A stretch of DNA of 39,428 nucleotides, from NCBI GenBank assembly GCA_023229575.1, contig JALNYZ010000035.1, forward strand, positions 1 to 39,428, in the 5' to 3' direction. The stretch is from Prolixibacteraceae bacterium (GTDB taxonomy: Bacteria; Bacteroidota; Bacteroidia; Bacteroidales; Prolixibacteraceae). Every line of letters starts with the position of its first letter. Position 1 is the first letter of the stretch. The notes under the pieces are model-generated. The model saw only the letters and a program-made list of their open reading frames with translations, made no database searches and had not been told where the DNA came from. The position numbers and the translations under genes are program-made. Shown here in pieces: positions 1 to 8,198 of this stretch.

Positions 1-127
1 TGAAATGTTTGAAATGTTTGAAATGTTTGAAATGTTTGAAATGTTTGAAATGTTTGAAATGTTTGAAATGTTTGAAATGTTTGAAATGTTTGAAATGTTT
101 GAAATGTTTGAAATGTTTGAAATGTTT
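1..127. repeat. 9-bp tandem repeat (TTTGAAATG)n at the left edge
   Basis: About 14 perfect copies of TTTGAAATG run from the first base to 127, then decay through a degenerate tail that ends in TTCAAACTTTTCAAACC, an inverted version of the same word. An open frame through it would encode only MFE repeats and is not a gene. The same array, same unit and same orientation, closes the window at 39303-39428. The true copy number cannot be read because the array reaches the edge. Confidence 0.97.
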
Positions 128-168
128 AACCCTATAAACATTTTAAACCCTTCAAACTTTTCAAACCA

Positions 169-351
169 TTATTTAAGATTGGTGTTCCCTTTCCTGGCTT
201 TGGGAAAATAGGGGCAATGTTTGCATCCGTTTCCACAGCAGTAACCACGGTCCGTCAGGTATTTTTCAGTCATGATGCGGTAACCTTCAGGTGACAAATA
301 ATAATCAATCCCTTTTACCACTTCATCGCCATATTTAATATTCTCTTCCAC
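169..351 (-). CDS. DUF5522-type small cysteine-rich protein
   Basis: A 60-residue protein with the compact cysteine motif GYCCGNGCKHCPY near residues 37-49, which I recognise as the hallmark of the DUF5522 family of small soluble proteins; the spacing suggests metal binding (inference). No biochemical role is known to me. The start is a GTG at 351: the frame stays open upstream to a stop at 370-372 without any ATG. It lies 99 nt downstream of ribBA on the same strand and could be the last gene of that operon, although a repeat-rich gap separates them. Confidence 0.8.
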   Translation of the reverse strand: MEENIKYGDEVVKGIDYYLSPEGYRIMTEKYLTDRGYCCGNGCKHCPYFPKARKGNTNLK

Positions 352-360
352 CCTATAATA

Positions 361-450
361 TTTTAGATTTTAGATTTTGGAATTTCGATTTGGGTTCCGT
401 GTATTTGAGTAACTTCCTAAATCTCATATCTCATAACTCATATCTCTTTC
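361..450. repeat. Low-complexity word repeats between ribBA and the DUF5522 gene
   Basis: The gap holds the direct repeat TTTTAGATTTTAGATTTT at its left end and four ATCTCATA/ATAACTCATA-like words at 419-447. A similar ATAACTC array occurs at 14864-14898. No gene or clear terminator is visible. Confidence 0.7.
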
Positions 451-1668
451 TTACAGTGAACTATCCAACGAATGGCCCATCCTGTCCCTCTTTGTTTGCA
501 AATAAAAGGTGTTGAATGGATTCGGTTTGACTTCAATTGGAATTGTTTCAACCACAGTGAGGCCAAATGATTCGAGTCCGACCCTTTTTACGGGATTATT
601 GGTAATTAATCTCATCTTGCTTACTCCCAGACTGCTGAGAATCTGGGCACCTACTCCATATTCACGTTGATCTGGATCGAATCCAAGGTGAATATTGGCA
701 TCAACGGTATCGAGGCCCTGCTCCTGCAATTTGTATGCCTTGATTTTGTTCATGAGCCCTATTCCACGGCCCTCCTGCTGCATGTAAACGATGACGCCCT
801 TTCCCTCCTTTTCGATCAGATCCATTGCCTTGTGAAGTTGCTCTCCGCATTCACAACGAAGCGATCCGAAGATATCCCCTGTTGCGCACGAGGAATGAAC
901 CCTTACCAGGATGGCTTCATCAGGTTCCCAGGTGCCTTTAATCAGGGAGATGTGCTCGACTCCATTGGATTTTTGGAGGAAGGGAATCAGTCTGAATTGG
1001 CCAAATTCGGTAGGTAATTTGACCTCTTCCCCTCTTTCAATGAGTGTCTCTTTGTCAAGTTTGTAAGCGATCAGGTCAGCTATTGAGACCAATTTAAGGT
1101 CCAACTTCTGTGCTATCCCATAGAGTTGAGGGAGTCTGGCCATTGTACCGTCGGGGTTCATGATCTCGACCAGTACACCGGCTGGTTGTAGCCCGGCCAA
1201 CCGCACCAGATCCACTGTTGCTTCAGTATGTCCTGCTCGTCTCAGAACCCCCCGGCTTTTGGCACGTAAAGGAAATATATGGCCCGGACGTCCAAGGTCA
1301 TTCGGTTTTGTGTCGGGTGAGGCAAGCATTTGGATCGTGATAGCCCTGTCGTGGGCAGAGATGCCGGTAGAGACATTCTCCCCAACAGCATCTACCGAAA
1401 CGGTGAAGGGGGTATCGTGAATGGAGGTATTTCTGCCGACCATCATCTCCAGTTCGAGGTCTTCACAACGCTCCTCAGTGATTGCGACACAGATCAGTCC
1501 GCGCCCTTCAGTGGCCATAAAGTTGACCATTTCGGGTGTAATTTTTTCGGCTGCAGCAATGAAATCCCCTTCATTTTCGCGGTCCTCATCATCGACAACA
1601 ATGATAAATTTTCCTTGGCGAATTTCTGCAATGGCCTCTTCAATAGTATTTAATTTAATTTCACTCAT
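451..1668 (-). CDS. ribBA: Bifunctional 3,4-dihydroxy-2-butanone-4-phosphate synthase / GTP cyclohydrolase II
   Basis: Catalyses two entry reactions of riboflavin synthesis: ribulose 5-phosphate to dihydroxybutanone phosphate, and GTP to the diaminopyrimidine precursor. The RibB half covers about residues 1-205, with the acidic loop DDEDRENEGD (26-35) and RAGHTEA (144-150). The GTP cyclohydrolase II half follows, with zinc ligands Cys261, Cys272 and Cys274 in CATGDIFGSLRCEC, then QQEGRGIGL (297-305), YGVGAQIL (337-344) and TNNPVKRVGL. All key residues are present and the 405-residue length is normal for the fusion. The ATG is 47 nt downstream of the LptF/LptG gene, so co-transcription is likely. 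No FMN riboswitch is apparent in that short gap. Confidence 0.97.
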   Translation of the reverse strand: MSEIKLNTIEEAIAEIRQGKFIIVVDDEDRENEGDFIAAAEKITPEMVNFMATEGRGLICVAITEERCEDLELEMMVGRNTSIHDTPFTVSVDAVGENVSTGISAHDRAITIQMLASPDTKPNDLGRPGHIFPLRAKSRGVLRRAGHTEATVDLVRLAGLQPAGVLVEIMNPDGTMARLPQLYGIAQKLDLKLVSIADLIAYKLDKETLIERGEEVKLPTEFGQFRLIPFLQKSNGVEHISLIKGTWEPDEAILVRVHSSCATGDIFGSLRCECGEQLHKAMDLIEKEGKGVIVYMQQEGRGIGLMNKIKAYKLQEQGLDTVDANIHLGFDPDQREYGVGAQILSSLGVSKMRLITNNPVKRVGLESFGLTVVETIPIEVKPNPFNTFYLQTKRDRMGHSLDSSL

Positions 1669-1715
1669 AGTTTTAATTAAGACAATAATTCATTTCTGCA
1701 CAACTCAAGAAAAAA

Positions 1716-3182
1716 TCACTCCTGTTGATCGGGGCCGGACTTCTTCCGGAAACGAATTTTTTTTAAAAATTCGAGGTACGAATCAATGTTTAGTACAGTA
1801 GAATCTGTTACAGCTTTGTAAGTGAGAAAAATTCCGGCAGGCAGGAAAATGAATGTCGAAAACCAGATACCAAACCATAAACCGAAAGTAGCTTCACGAA
1901 CATATTTCTCTCCGGTTGTGGAGAGGATCCAGTAAAAGATGAACAGAACAACGGAGACAACGAGTGGCATGCCCAGGCCTCCTTTACGAATGATGGCGCC
2001 AAGGGGTGCCCCTATAAAGAAAAAGATCAGGCAGGCAATGGAATAGGTATATTTTTTGTGCCATTCGGTATCAAACCTGTTAATGCTCCTGATGTTGGCA
2101 ACATTCAACTCTTCAACCTGCTTGAGGGCTCGAATGTTATTTCTCGCATTGCTCAACGCTCCCTCAATCATCTGATTGCGAACAGGTGCAATGACACTGC
2201 GCAACACACTATCGATATCGACATACTTTTTCAGTCTGTAATCCGGCTTATAGGTGGGGTCATTCCGTGCCAATGAGCTAATGGCAGTGGCAACAGGCAG
2301 GGGATAGGCAATACTTAGTGCCTGCTCAGTAGCAAAGATATCAAATTGTTTTGAAAGGGAATCCGAAACATATCGAAGTTGTTTGTTGTTAAGGGACCTG
2401 TTAGCGCTCTTGAAGATACTTTCATCTTTACGTTCAAAATCCATACCCTGAAGTTTGGAGTAGATAGTCTCTTTTTTAAACTTATCGGTCCTGACAGGAT
2501 AACCTGTCGACTCCCTGTTCGTGGTCTGAACTTCTGCATGTGTCTCCCCGGAATAAAGGTTCAGTATCATGTACCTTTTATCGGTGGTAATCTTCATCGT
2601 TCCGGAATCTGCTACCGTGACCGTCTCATTCCCTTGATCATAGCGGTGATCGTAAATCATGATATCGTACAACATAGAGCCATCCTTCGCTTTACGTCCC
2701 ACTTTGATGGAGAAGTTGTCTATATCATTGGAGAAAACACCCTCTTTAATCACAATTTCAGGTCGCATCTGACGGATACTGGCCATTAAGGTAATCAGTT
2801 TCTTGTAAGAGACGGGTATAACACGGTTTGAAAACTGAAATGCACCAAAACTCAGCAGAATACTTACAACAATAACCGGTTTCATGATCCTGAAAAGGGA
2901 AATTCCTGCTGCTTTCATGGCAAGCAGTTCGTTGTTTTCACCCATGTCGCCGAAAGTCATGATCGAGGCCAACAACATGGATAGCGGTAAAGCCATTGGC
3001 ATCAACATGGCAAGGGTATAGACAAGAAATTCAACGATGATATTCATTTCCAATCCCTTGCCAACAAGATCGTCAAGGTAAACCCACAAAAATTGCATCA
3101 GGAGAACGAACAAACTGATGAGCAGGGTAACGATCAGCGGACCGATAAAACGCTTGATGATATATAGATGTAATCGCTTCAT
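1716..3182 (-). CDS. LptF/LptG family permease (YjgP/YjgQ)
   Basis: Inner-membrane subunit of the lipopolysaccharide export ABC transporter, which extracts LPS from the inner membrane and passes it to the periplasmic bridge. It has the family layout: an N-terminal membrane helix after MKRLHLYIIKRFIGP, helices near residues 50-75 and 95-120, the conserved stretch GENNELLAMKAAGIS around 80-95, a large periplasmic domain (about 125-370), and three C-terminal helices. The 488 residues exceed the roughly 360 of E. coli LptF or LptG; a longer periplasmic part is common in Bacteroidota. I cannot tell LptF from LptG. A TAGCTTTG box (3205-3212, minus) could be a -7 element, but no good -33 box is visible and the gene may be read from the START-like gene 58 nt upstream. 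Confidence 0.93.
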   Translation of the reverse strand: MKRLHLYIIKRFIGPLIVTLLISLFVLLMQFLWVYLDDLVGKGLEMNIIVEFLVYTLAMLMPMALPLSMLLASIMTFGDMGENNELLAMKAAGISLFRIMKPVIVVSILLSFGAFQFSNRVIPVSYKKLITLMASIRQMRPEIVIKEGVFSNDIDNFSIKVGRKAKDGSMLYDIMIYDHRYDQGNETVTVADSGTMKITTDKRYMILNLYSGETHAEVQTTNRESTGYPVRTDKFKKETIYSKLQGMDFERKDESIFKSANRSLNNKQLRYVSDSLSKQFDIFATEQALSIAYPLPVATAISSLARNDPTYKPDYRLKKYVDIDSVLRSVIAPVRNQMIEGALSNARNNIRALKQVEELNVANIRSINRFDTEWHKKYTYSIACLIFFFIGAPLGAIIRKGGLGMPLVVSVVLFIFYWILSTTGEKYVREATFGLWFGIWFSTFIFLPAGIFLTYKAVTDSTVLNIDSYLEFLKKIRFRKKSGPDQQE

Positions 3183-3240
3183 GAATTGGATGAAGATTCG
3201 CCGGCAAAGCTAATGCTTTTTTATGATTTTTAGGGAAAAT

Positions 3241-3612
3241 TCAGGAACCAATGGCTTTTCTGAGGCGGTTAATGGATGCATCCCACATTTTAATGACGTC
3301 CGATTCTTCTGCTTCATCTATATGGTCGACCACCATCAGCGAAAGTGCTTCAATAATCTCACCCAGAACTATATAGAATTCAAATTCATAAGGTTCATCG
3401 CTATCAATCCATTTGAATTTGACAGATTCCAACGGGCGGATTGAGAGTAGTTCTGCAGTTTGACTGGTTTTTCCCCAAATGAAAGTATATCTGGAACCAT
3501 CAACCAGGACATTGTCTGAAAACCACTCGGCCAGACCTGAAGCGGTACTCAGCCGACTGAACAAAACGGAGGAGGATGATCTAATTTGATATTCAAGCTC
3601 AATTCTTTTCAT
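3241..3612 (-). CDS. START-like (SRPBCC fold) domain protein
   Basis: A 123-residue single-domain protein beginning MKRIELEYQIRSSSSVLFSRLST, with the pattern SGLAEWFSDNV near residues 26-36 and alternating beta strands (SVKFKWI, YEFEFYIVL) before a long C-terminal helix. This matches the small START-like/AHSA1-type proteins common in Bacteroidota, which form a hydrophobic ligand-binding cup; the ligand is unknown. It is the first gene of the leftward cluster START-lptF/G-ribBA-DUF5522. Confidence 0.8.
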   Translation of the reverse strand: MKRIELEYQIRSSSSVLFSRLSTASGLAEWFSDNVLVDGSRYTFIWGKTSQTAELLSIRPLESVKFKWIDSDEPYEFEFYIVLGEIIEALSLMVVDHIDEAEESDVIKMWDASINRLRKAIGS

Positions 3613-3735
3613 TTTGATTCAGGTACCGTAAATGAGAATAATCTAATTAGTTTCTTCTGCAAAGTACCATTTTTTTCATGTAAAACAAAAAAAATCGATA
3701 GCACGCAATTAATTTACTATTTTTTTATATCTGCC

Positions 3736-3765
3736 TTGCCCGAAAAGAGAAAGGTATTATATTTG
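3736..3765 (+). promoter_or_regulatory. Bacteroidota-type promoter of tRNA-Met
   Basis: TTG at 3736-3738, a 19-nt spacer, then TATATTTG at 3758-3765, matching the -33 / TAnnTTTG -7 consensus of the primary sigma factor in this phylum. Transcription would start about 3771, some 17 nt before the mature tRNA 5' end. Confidence 0.75.
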
Positions 3766-3787
3766 CAGGCTCAAACTTCAAAGATTT

Positions 3788-3861
3788 GGCGAGGTAGCTC
3801 AGTTGGTTAGAGCGCATGATTCATAATCATGAGGTCACCGGATCATCCCCGGTTCTCGCTA
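3788..3861 (+). tRNA. tRNA-Met (anticodon CAT)
   Basis: Cloverleaf read by hand: acceptor GGCGAGG pairs with TCTCGCT (G1-T72 and G7-T66 wobbles), D arm GCTC...GAGC, anticodon stem CATGA/TCATG with loop TTCATAA and anticodon CAT, T stem ACCGG/CCGGT. There is no encoded CCA. The anticodon stem lacks the three G-C pairs of an initiator, so this is elongator Met or, less likely, tRNA-Ile2 with a modified C34. The T loop is ATCATCC instead of the canonical TTCRANY. A degenerate copy of the 3' half lies at 10402-10441 and a copy of the 5' end at 9481-9495. Confidence 0.95.
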
Positions 3862-3869
3862 CTTTTAAA

Positions 3870-3904
3870 AGGTCGTTTCGCAAAGAGACGACCTCTTTGC
3901 TTTT
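3870..3904 (+). terminator. Terminator after tRNA-Met
   Basis: Stem AGGTCGTTTC (3870-3879) and GAGACGACCT (3885-3894), ten pairs with one G-T, loop GCAAA, followed by the T-rich CTTTGCTTTT. It starts nine bases after the tRNA. Confidence 0.75.
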
Positions 3905-4218
3905 ATGATTCTTTTAAATGGAGCTCCCTATCCGTGCAATCAGAGATTACCGAACGGCACCAAGAATACAATAGCCAATAATTAAAGTAGGGTTTATAAT
4001 GAAAAATTAATTTATTCATTCCTTCATCGTTTTGAAGGTTTAATTATTTGTGTAATTGATTTATTTTTCTTAATATAGAAGTTTCAAATATTTGACCTCC
4101 CTGTTCGATTAATAGCTCCAATTAAGTCTGATTTTAATTTCTTGCCTGACATCTAATTGATCTTTGAGCGGTAACAATTCTTCAATCTTTTCAAAATTGA
4201 ATTACAATCATTGCGCCC
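3905..4218. other. AT-rich intergenic region before the exported-protein cluster
   Basis: No ORF, RNA or repeat recognised. The sequence becomes strongly AT-rich immediately after the tRNA terminator. A near-match to a -7 box (AATATTTG, about 4087-4094) lacks a convincing partner, so the promoter of the downstream cluster is not identified. Confidence 0.6.
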
Positions 4219-5493
4219 ATGGGATATAATAAATGGAAACATATGAAATGGCAAACATTTTGTCAGATAAACGATAGAAAACTGATACTTTTCCTGCTTT
4301 TGGTATTTATCAATTATACAGGCAATGCACAGTGGAGTTATACAATGACGGTGACGCAAACCGGTCAGTGTATTCCTTTTCCTACCCACCAAACTATTTA
4401 TTATAATACCAAGAGTGCGTGCGAAACTGCAAGACAAGGTGACCTCAGCTATAGTGGATCTGATTGGTCGTTCATCGGCGGGAAATGTACCACTACCATC
4501 ACGTGTTCTCCTTGTACAGGATCTGATGTTGGTAATCAAGGCTCGGGAAATGGGTCTGGTCAAAGCAGTAGTTTTGGTATCCCAAAATCAGGAGAAGTTT
4601 CAACCAGTGGTCCGTTAGACGGCAAACCTATTTTCACTCCCCACCACAGTCAGGCTTTCGAAGATTGGGCAACAGAGTATAAACAACTCCTGGAATCTTA
4701 TGGGGTAACAAGTATTCTTGGGAATGAAGATAAATACTTTAAGTTGCTCTACAACCTATGGGCTCAAAGGTTTAAACCCAAGGTTCAACCTCCTCCGGTA
4801 CCACCGCCACCTCCACCTCCGGTACCACCACCTCCCGCTAAAATTAATGAGGATGCTAGTGTGGTGGATCTGACGGGTAAGAAAGGAACAGTTAAATTGC
4901 TAAGGTCCGATGAGGATATTAAAAGGGAAAACGATTGGCTAAAAGAGAAAGGATATATTCTTACCAATAGTACAAATATAGAGGATATACCGTCTGGATC
5001 TTCAAATGAGCTTGATGGGATGGTGGCCAAATATGGACTCGACATGATAAAGTTTGGTCTATGTGGTTTAGCTACTCCCGTTGCCATAGGAGGGGTAGGT
5101 GGTTTAGCCGTGACTTTGTTTGCTACAGCAGTGATAAGCCTTGGATTTGAGGAGGTTAAGGCATTAAGTAACTGTGTTATTGAAGAAAACTGTCAGACAC
5201 AAAGTGAAATCCTTGTTAATGCCATACCAAATGTAATCACTGATGTAACCGCTACCGGACTGGGAAAAGCAATAGGCAAAATTGCAGAGAACAGTAAATA
5301 TGTTCAAGAAGCAGTAACAAATGCGAAAATAGAAAAAGGGGTCATAAAAGGGATTGCCAGGCTTAGTACAGTAGAGATGAAAATAAGTGGGAAAATTGCC
5401 AATACAGCAGAAACAATCTACAGTTTTGGATATGAATTTAGTGCAGAAGGTCAGACTCTAAACGAAATACATAAAAAATGGTCAGGGCAATAG
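4219..5493 (+). CDS. Exported protein with Cys-rich front, poly-proline hinge and Gly-rich hydrophobic segment
   Basis: Not recognised. It is predicted to be exported: the N-terminus has a charged stretch, the core LILFLLLVFI and a likely cleavage after GNAQ (residue 38). Met9 (4243) is an alternative start. Residues 39-100 carry five cysteines (CIPFP, ACET, GKCTTTITCSPC), which could form disulfides. A Gly/Ser/Gln linker follows, then a conserved-looking helical stretch (about 140-185), a poly-proline run PPPVPPPPPPPVPPPP (about 192-207), and at about 278-311 a Gly/Ala-rich hydrophobic segment (GLATPVAIGGVGGLAVTLFA) able to span or insert into a membrane. The rest is helical. The layout resembles secreted effectors or toxins with a membrane-active part, but that is only inference. 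It overlaps the next gene by 16 nt, indicating translational coupling. Confidence 0.82.
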   Translation: MGYNKWKHMKWQTFCQINDRKLILFLLLVFINYTGNAQWSYTMTVTQTGQCIPFPTHQTIYYNTKSACETARQGDLSYSGSDWSFIGGKCTTTITCSPCTGSDVGNQGSGNGSGQSSSFGIPKSGEVSTSGPLDGKPIFTPHHSQAFEDWATEYKQLLESYGVTSILGNEDKYFKLLYNLWAQRFKPKVQPPPVPPPPPPPVPPPPAKINEDASVVDLTGKKGTVKLLRSDEDIKRENDWLKEKGYILTNSTNIEDIPSGSSNELDGMVAKYGLDMIKFGLCGLATPVAIGGVGGLAVTLFATAVISLGFEEVKALSNCVIEENCQTQSEILVNAIPNVITDVTATGLGKAIGKIAENSKYVQEAVTNAKIEKGVIKGIARLSTVEMKISGKIANTAETIYSFGYEFSAEGQTLNEIHKKWSGQ

Positions 5494-6596
5494 AATTAAT
5501 ATCAAGGATTTATAGAAAAGTACTCTTGGCTGCTCTTTTTACTTTTTGCATGGTTCATGCCTATTGTTTGATTGACAATGATTCAACAAAGTTTGAGATC
5601 TTAATTAATAGCAAGCTACTCAAAGAGATCAAATTTAATGACCGGTTTCTTAACTCTATTGACATAACGCCTGGAAAGCTTATTTTACTTTCGACCGCTG
5701 ATCAACTCTATTTGTTAGGCTGGGGCGCTTTTAAAGCCATTGGCAAGAAAAGTACGGGTGAAATATATTCGTTTGCCTTTACCCCGGACAATCTCCTGAT
5801 GGCAGTACAAAATAAGGAGCTTTGCGGAATAGATACTGCCGGCAGTTTAGCCAAAATATTTAATCTGCCTAATGACAAAATGGGTATTAGTGCAGGAAAA
5901 TACGTTATGTACGTCTATGATCAAAATAGCCAGAAGGTTTCTCAAAGTCTTTATCTTGTTGCTCATGGGGGCAAATATTCAAAGTTAATTGAAATTCATA
6001 AGCCTATTAATGCTGTTATTGAATACAGGAATTCACCGCTATTTGCAACAGGGAATACGCTCTTCCATTTAGATCCAAAAGTAAGGGAACCAAAAGTTTT
6101 TGTTGCCTTGCCTTCCAATGATATTATAAAATCGGCGACAATAGATACCTCCAGCAATAGGGTATATGTGGCAACAGATAACATGGTTTATGCTGTTAAA
6201 GATTCAAACGTTGTATTGGTTACTGACAAGTTCGGTGGAATTATAAGGTTCCTGGATGGTGGTCTCATCGTTTTTAATCCCGAAAAAAAATATTTGATTA
6301 GAATCTTAGGCGTTGAAAATAAGATCACTTCACAATTCATAGAACCAAAGACATCTCAATCAAAAGAACAACCCTCCGATATTATTACCAATGCGATGGT
6401 CATCGATATGGTTAAATTAAAACTTTCAGACAGATTGATTATTAATATGATAAATAAGTCTGACGCTAATTTTAACCTGGGTGTGGATGAAATGATCTTT
6501 TTATCGGGCCAGAATGTATCTTCCGAAGTTATTATGGCCATGAAAAACGCAATGCGGAGAAAAGCCAGCAATGCTCCAAATAATACCAAACAATGA
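5478..6596 (+). CDS. Exported beta-rich (propeller-like) protein with C-terminal helical module
   Basis: Not recognised as a named family. It has a signal peptide (KVLLAALFTFCMVHAYC, about residues 14-30) and then some 270 residues of short beta strands with repeated patterns such as GKLILLSTADQLYLLG and NRVYVATDNMVYAV, typical of beta-propeller blades. The C-terminal 57 residues (about 305-361), starting ITNAMVIDMVKLKLSDRLII, form a helical module that recurs at the N-terminus of the next gene product (25 of 57 identical, no gaps). I have seen similar modules (VIxLVKAGLSxxxII...FDLSxxxLxxLxxxxVSxxVIxAM) in other bacterial exported proteins, with no established function. The start lies inside the preceding gene in a different frame. 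Confidence 0.82.
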   Translation: MVRAIELISRIYRKVLLAALFTFCMVHAYCLIDNDSTKFEILINSKLLKEIKFNDRFLNSIDITPGKLILLSTADQLYLLGWGAFKAIGKKSTGEIYSFAFTPDNLLMAVQNKELCGIDTAGSLAKIFNLPNDKMGISAGKYVMYVYDQNSQKVSQSLYLVAHGGKYSKLIEIHKPINAVIEYRNSPLFATGNTLFHLDPKVREPKVFVALPSNDIIKSATIDTSSNRVYVATDNMVYAVKDSNVVLVTDKFGGIIRFLDGGLIVFNPEKKYLIRILGVENKITSQFIEPKTSQSKEQPSDIITNAMVIDMVKLKLSDRLIINMINKSDANFNLGVDEMIFLSGQNVSSEVIMAMKNAMRRKASNAPNNTKQ

Positions 6597-6657
6597 TAAA
6601 ATCATTGTTTTAATGGATGATTATTTTTTAATTGTTTATATGCCAAATAGATAGAGT

Positions 6658-8136
6658 ATGAAAAGAGGCGTCTTCTTTCTATTCCTGTTTTTGTCTTTAG
6701 CTGCTTTTTTGCAAGCACAAACGACTGAAAAACTTAACAACACAACTGTCATTAAGATGGTTAAGGCCAATCTTTCTACATCCCTGATAATCGATGAGAT
6801 TAATAATTCAGAGGTGAATTTTGATTTAAGTGATGAAGCCCTCAATTTGTTGACAAAAGAAAATATTTCTCCCCAGATTATTCAGGCGATGAAAGAGGCG
6901 AATAAGAAGGCAGGCATTGTTGTTCCTACTGTTCAAGTCGGACAGGCTTCCGCAAAATCCGAAAACAACAAAGGAAGCGACCAAATAGTACAGCCAGTAC
7001 AGGATGGAAAAACAGTAATGAAAGCCGATTCTATATTACAAAGGTCAAATAATCAGCCTGTTGACTCAATGGTATTGTCGGTAAATGTAAAGAAGGATGC
7101 ACCTATCAAAGAAGCATCACCGCAGCCACTGACAATTTCCACGACGGTAGATACCATAAAGCACACAAACGATGTACCATTAAAGAAAGAAACTAAATTG
7201 ACATCCATTGACACCAAAAATGAATCAAATACTACCCCGACAAAAGAACAGGAGCCCCAAAATGTAACCATTGAATTAAATGCGGTAGGCTACGTTATCC
7301 CCTTGGAAGATTTGGCGTCATTTTTTGACAGTGAATTAAATAATCTGGCAGGAACAATCCTATATTGGGACCATGGACTAAAAAATTCCTTGGATAGTGG
7401 GAAGATTATCAAAAATAATTTGATGGGGATTGAAAAAAAGCTTGCTCTTGAAAAAAATACAAATGCTAAAGGTTATACCAATAGGATCATTTCGTTAAAA
7501 AGTGAATTGTCAAAATCGCGGGTGGGCTATAGACAATTCAAGTCAAATATGCTTGCCTATGGGATGAATATTAATAAGGAGTTGAAGAAAATTGGAAATG
7601 AAATGGATCGGTCAATAAGCGAAAAATTTAATACTGTCAGCAAGAATGTGCGATCAACTGATCCTGATCAATCGATTGGGGAAAATAGTAAATCAAAGGC
7701 GCTAATCATTAATAAAAGGCTAATTGACACTACACTAATTGAGTACTTATCCCCTGCAACCAGTTTGTTGTTTTTTTATGAGAATGAAATTATAACCATC
7801 AAGGATATTATTGAGCTCTGGAATGAAGAGGTAAATTCAGTTAATAAGAAAAATATTGAGCTCAATAGCCAATTAGAACCAATGAAGAATGAACTCATTA
7901 AATACCAATCAGATTCAAAGAAGAACAAAAAAGAGATATCTGCCGTTAAGAAACAGATAGCAAACATTGAGAAAGAAAGAAAACTGCTCATCCAACAGAT
8001 CGAGAGGGCGGGTAAGGAGCTTTCAACACAATTAAATATTCAGTGTAAAGAAACCCTGGTCTCATTAAACCAAAGGTTAAGTGATGTCATTGAGGATGTT
8101 GGCTATTCATTTCAGAATGATTTTTCAGGATTTTAG
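6658..8136 (+). CDS. Exported coiled-coil protein with N-terminal helical module
   Basis: Not recognised. Signal peptide MKRGVFFLFLFLSLAAFLQAQ (cleavage near 21). Residues about 24-80 are the helical module shared with the upstream gene product (LNNTTVIKMVKANLSTSLII...). A Thr/Lys/Pro-rich low-complexity linker (about 85-200) follows, then a long helical part rich in Lys and Glu with heptad-like spacing (about 215-490), strongest near 400-470 (KKNKKEISAVKKQIANIEKE). It probably forms a periplasmic or surface coiled coil. It starts 61 nt after the preceding stop on the same strand. Confidence 0.82.
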   Translation: MKRGVFFLFLFLSLAAFLQAQTTEKLNNTTVIKMVKANLSTSLIIDEINNSEVNFDLSDEALNLLTKENISPQIIQAMKEANKKAGIVVPTVQVGQASAKSENNKGSDQIVQPVQDGKTVMKADSILQRSNNQPVDSMVLSVNVKKDAPIKEASPQPLTISTTVDTIKHTNDVPLKKETKLTSIDTKNESNTTPTKEQEPQNVTIELNAVGYVIPLEDLASFFDSELNNLAGTILYWDHGLKNSLDSGKIIKNNLMGIEKKLALEKNTNAKGYTNRIISLKSELSKSRVGYRQFKSNMLAYGMNINKELKKIGNEMDRSISEKFNTVSKNVRSTDPDQSIGENSKSKALIINKRLIDTTLIEYLSPATSLLFFYENEIITIKDIIELWNEEVNSVNKKNIELNSQLEPMKNELIKYQSDSKKNKKEISAVKKQIANIEKERKLLIQQIERAGKELSTQLNIQCKETLVSLNQRLSDVIEDVGYSFQNDFSGF

Positions 8137-8198
8137 CTCCTTAGGGATAATTTCTTTAGGGAAGGATCTAAGAAATAATAATTAATTAGCACTTGAAC

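Noticed and set aside
5..211. ORF encoding MFE repeats
   Set aside because: It is only the translation of the 9-bp array and overlaps the end of the DUF5522 gene.
1668..1716. FMN riboswitch before ribBA
   Set aside because: The gap is only 47 nt and lacks the conserved RFN blocks.
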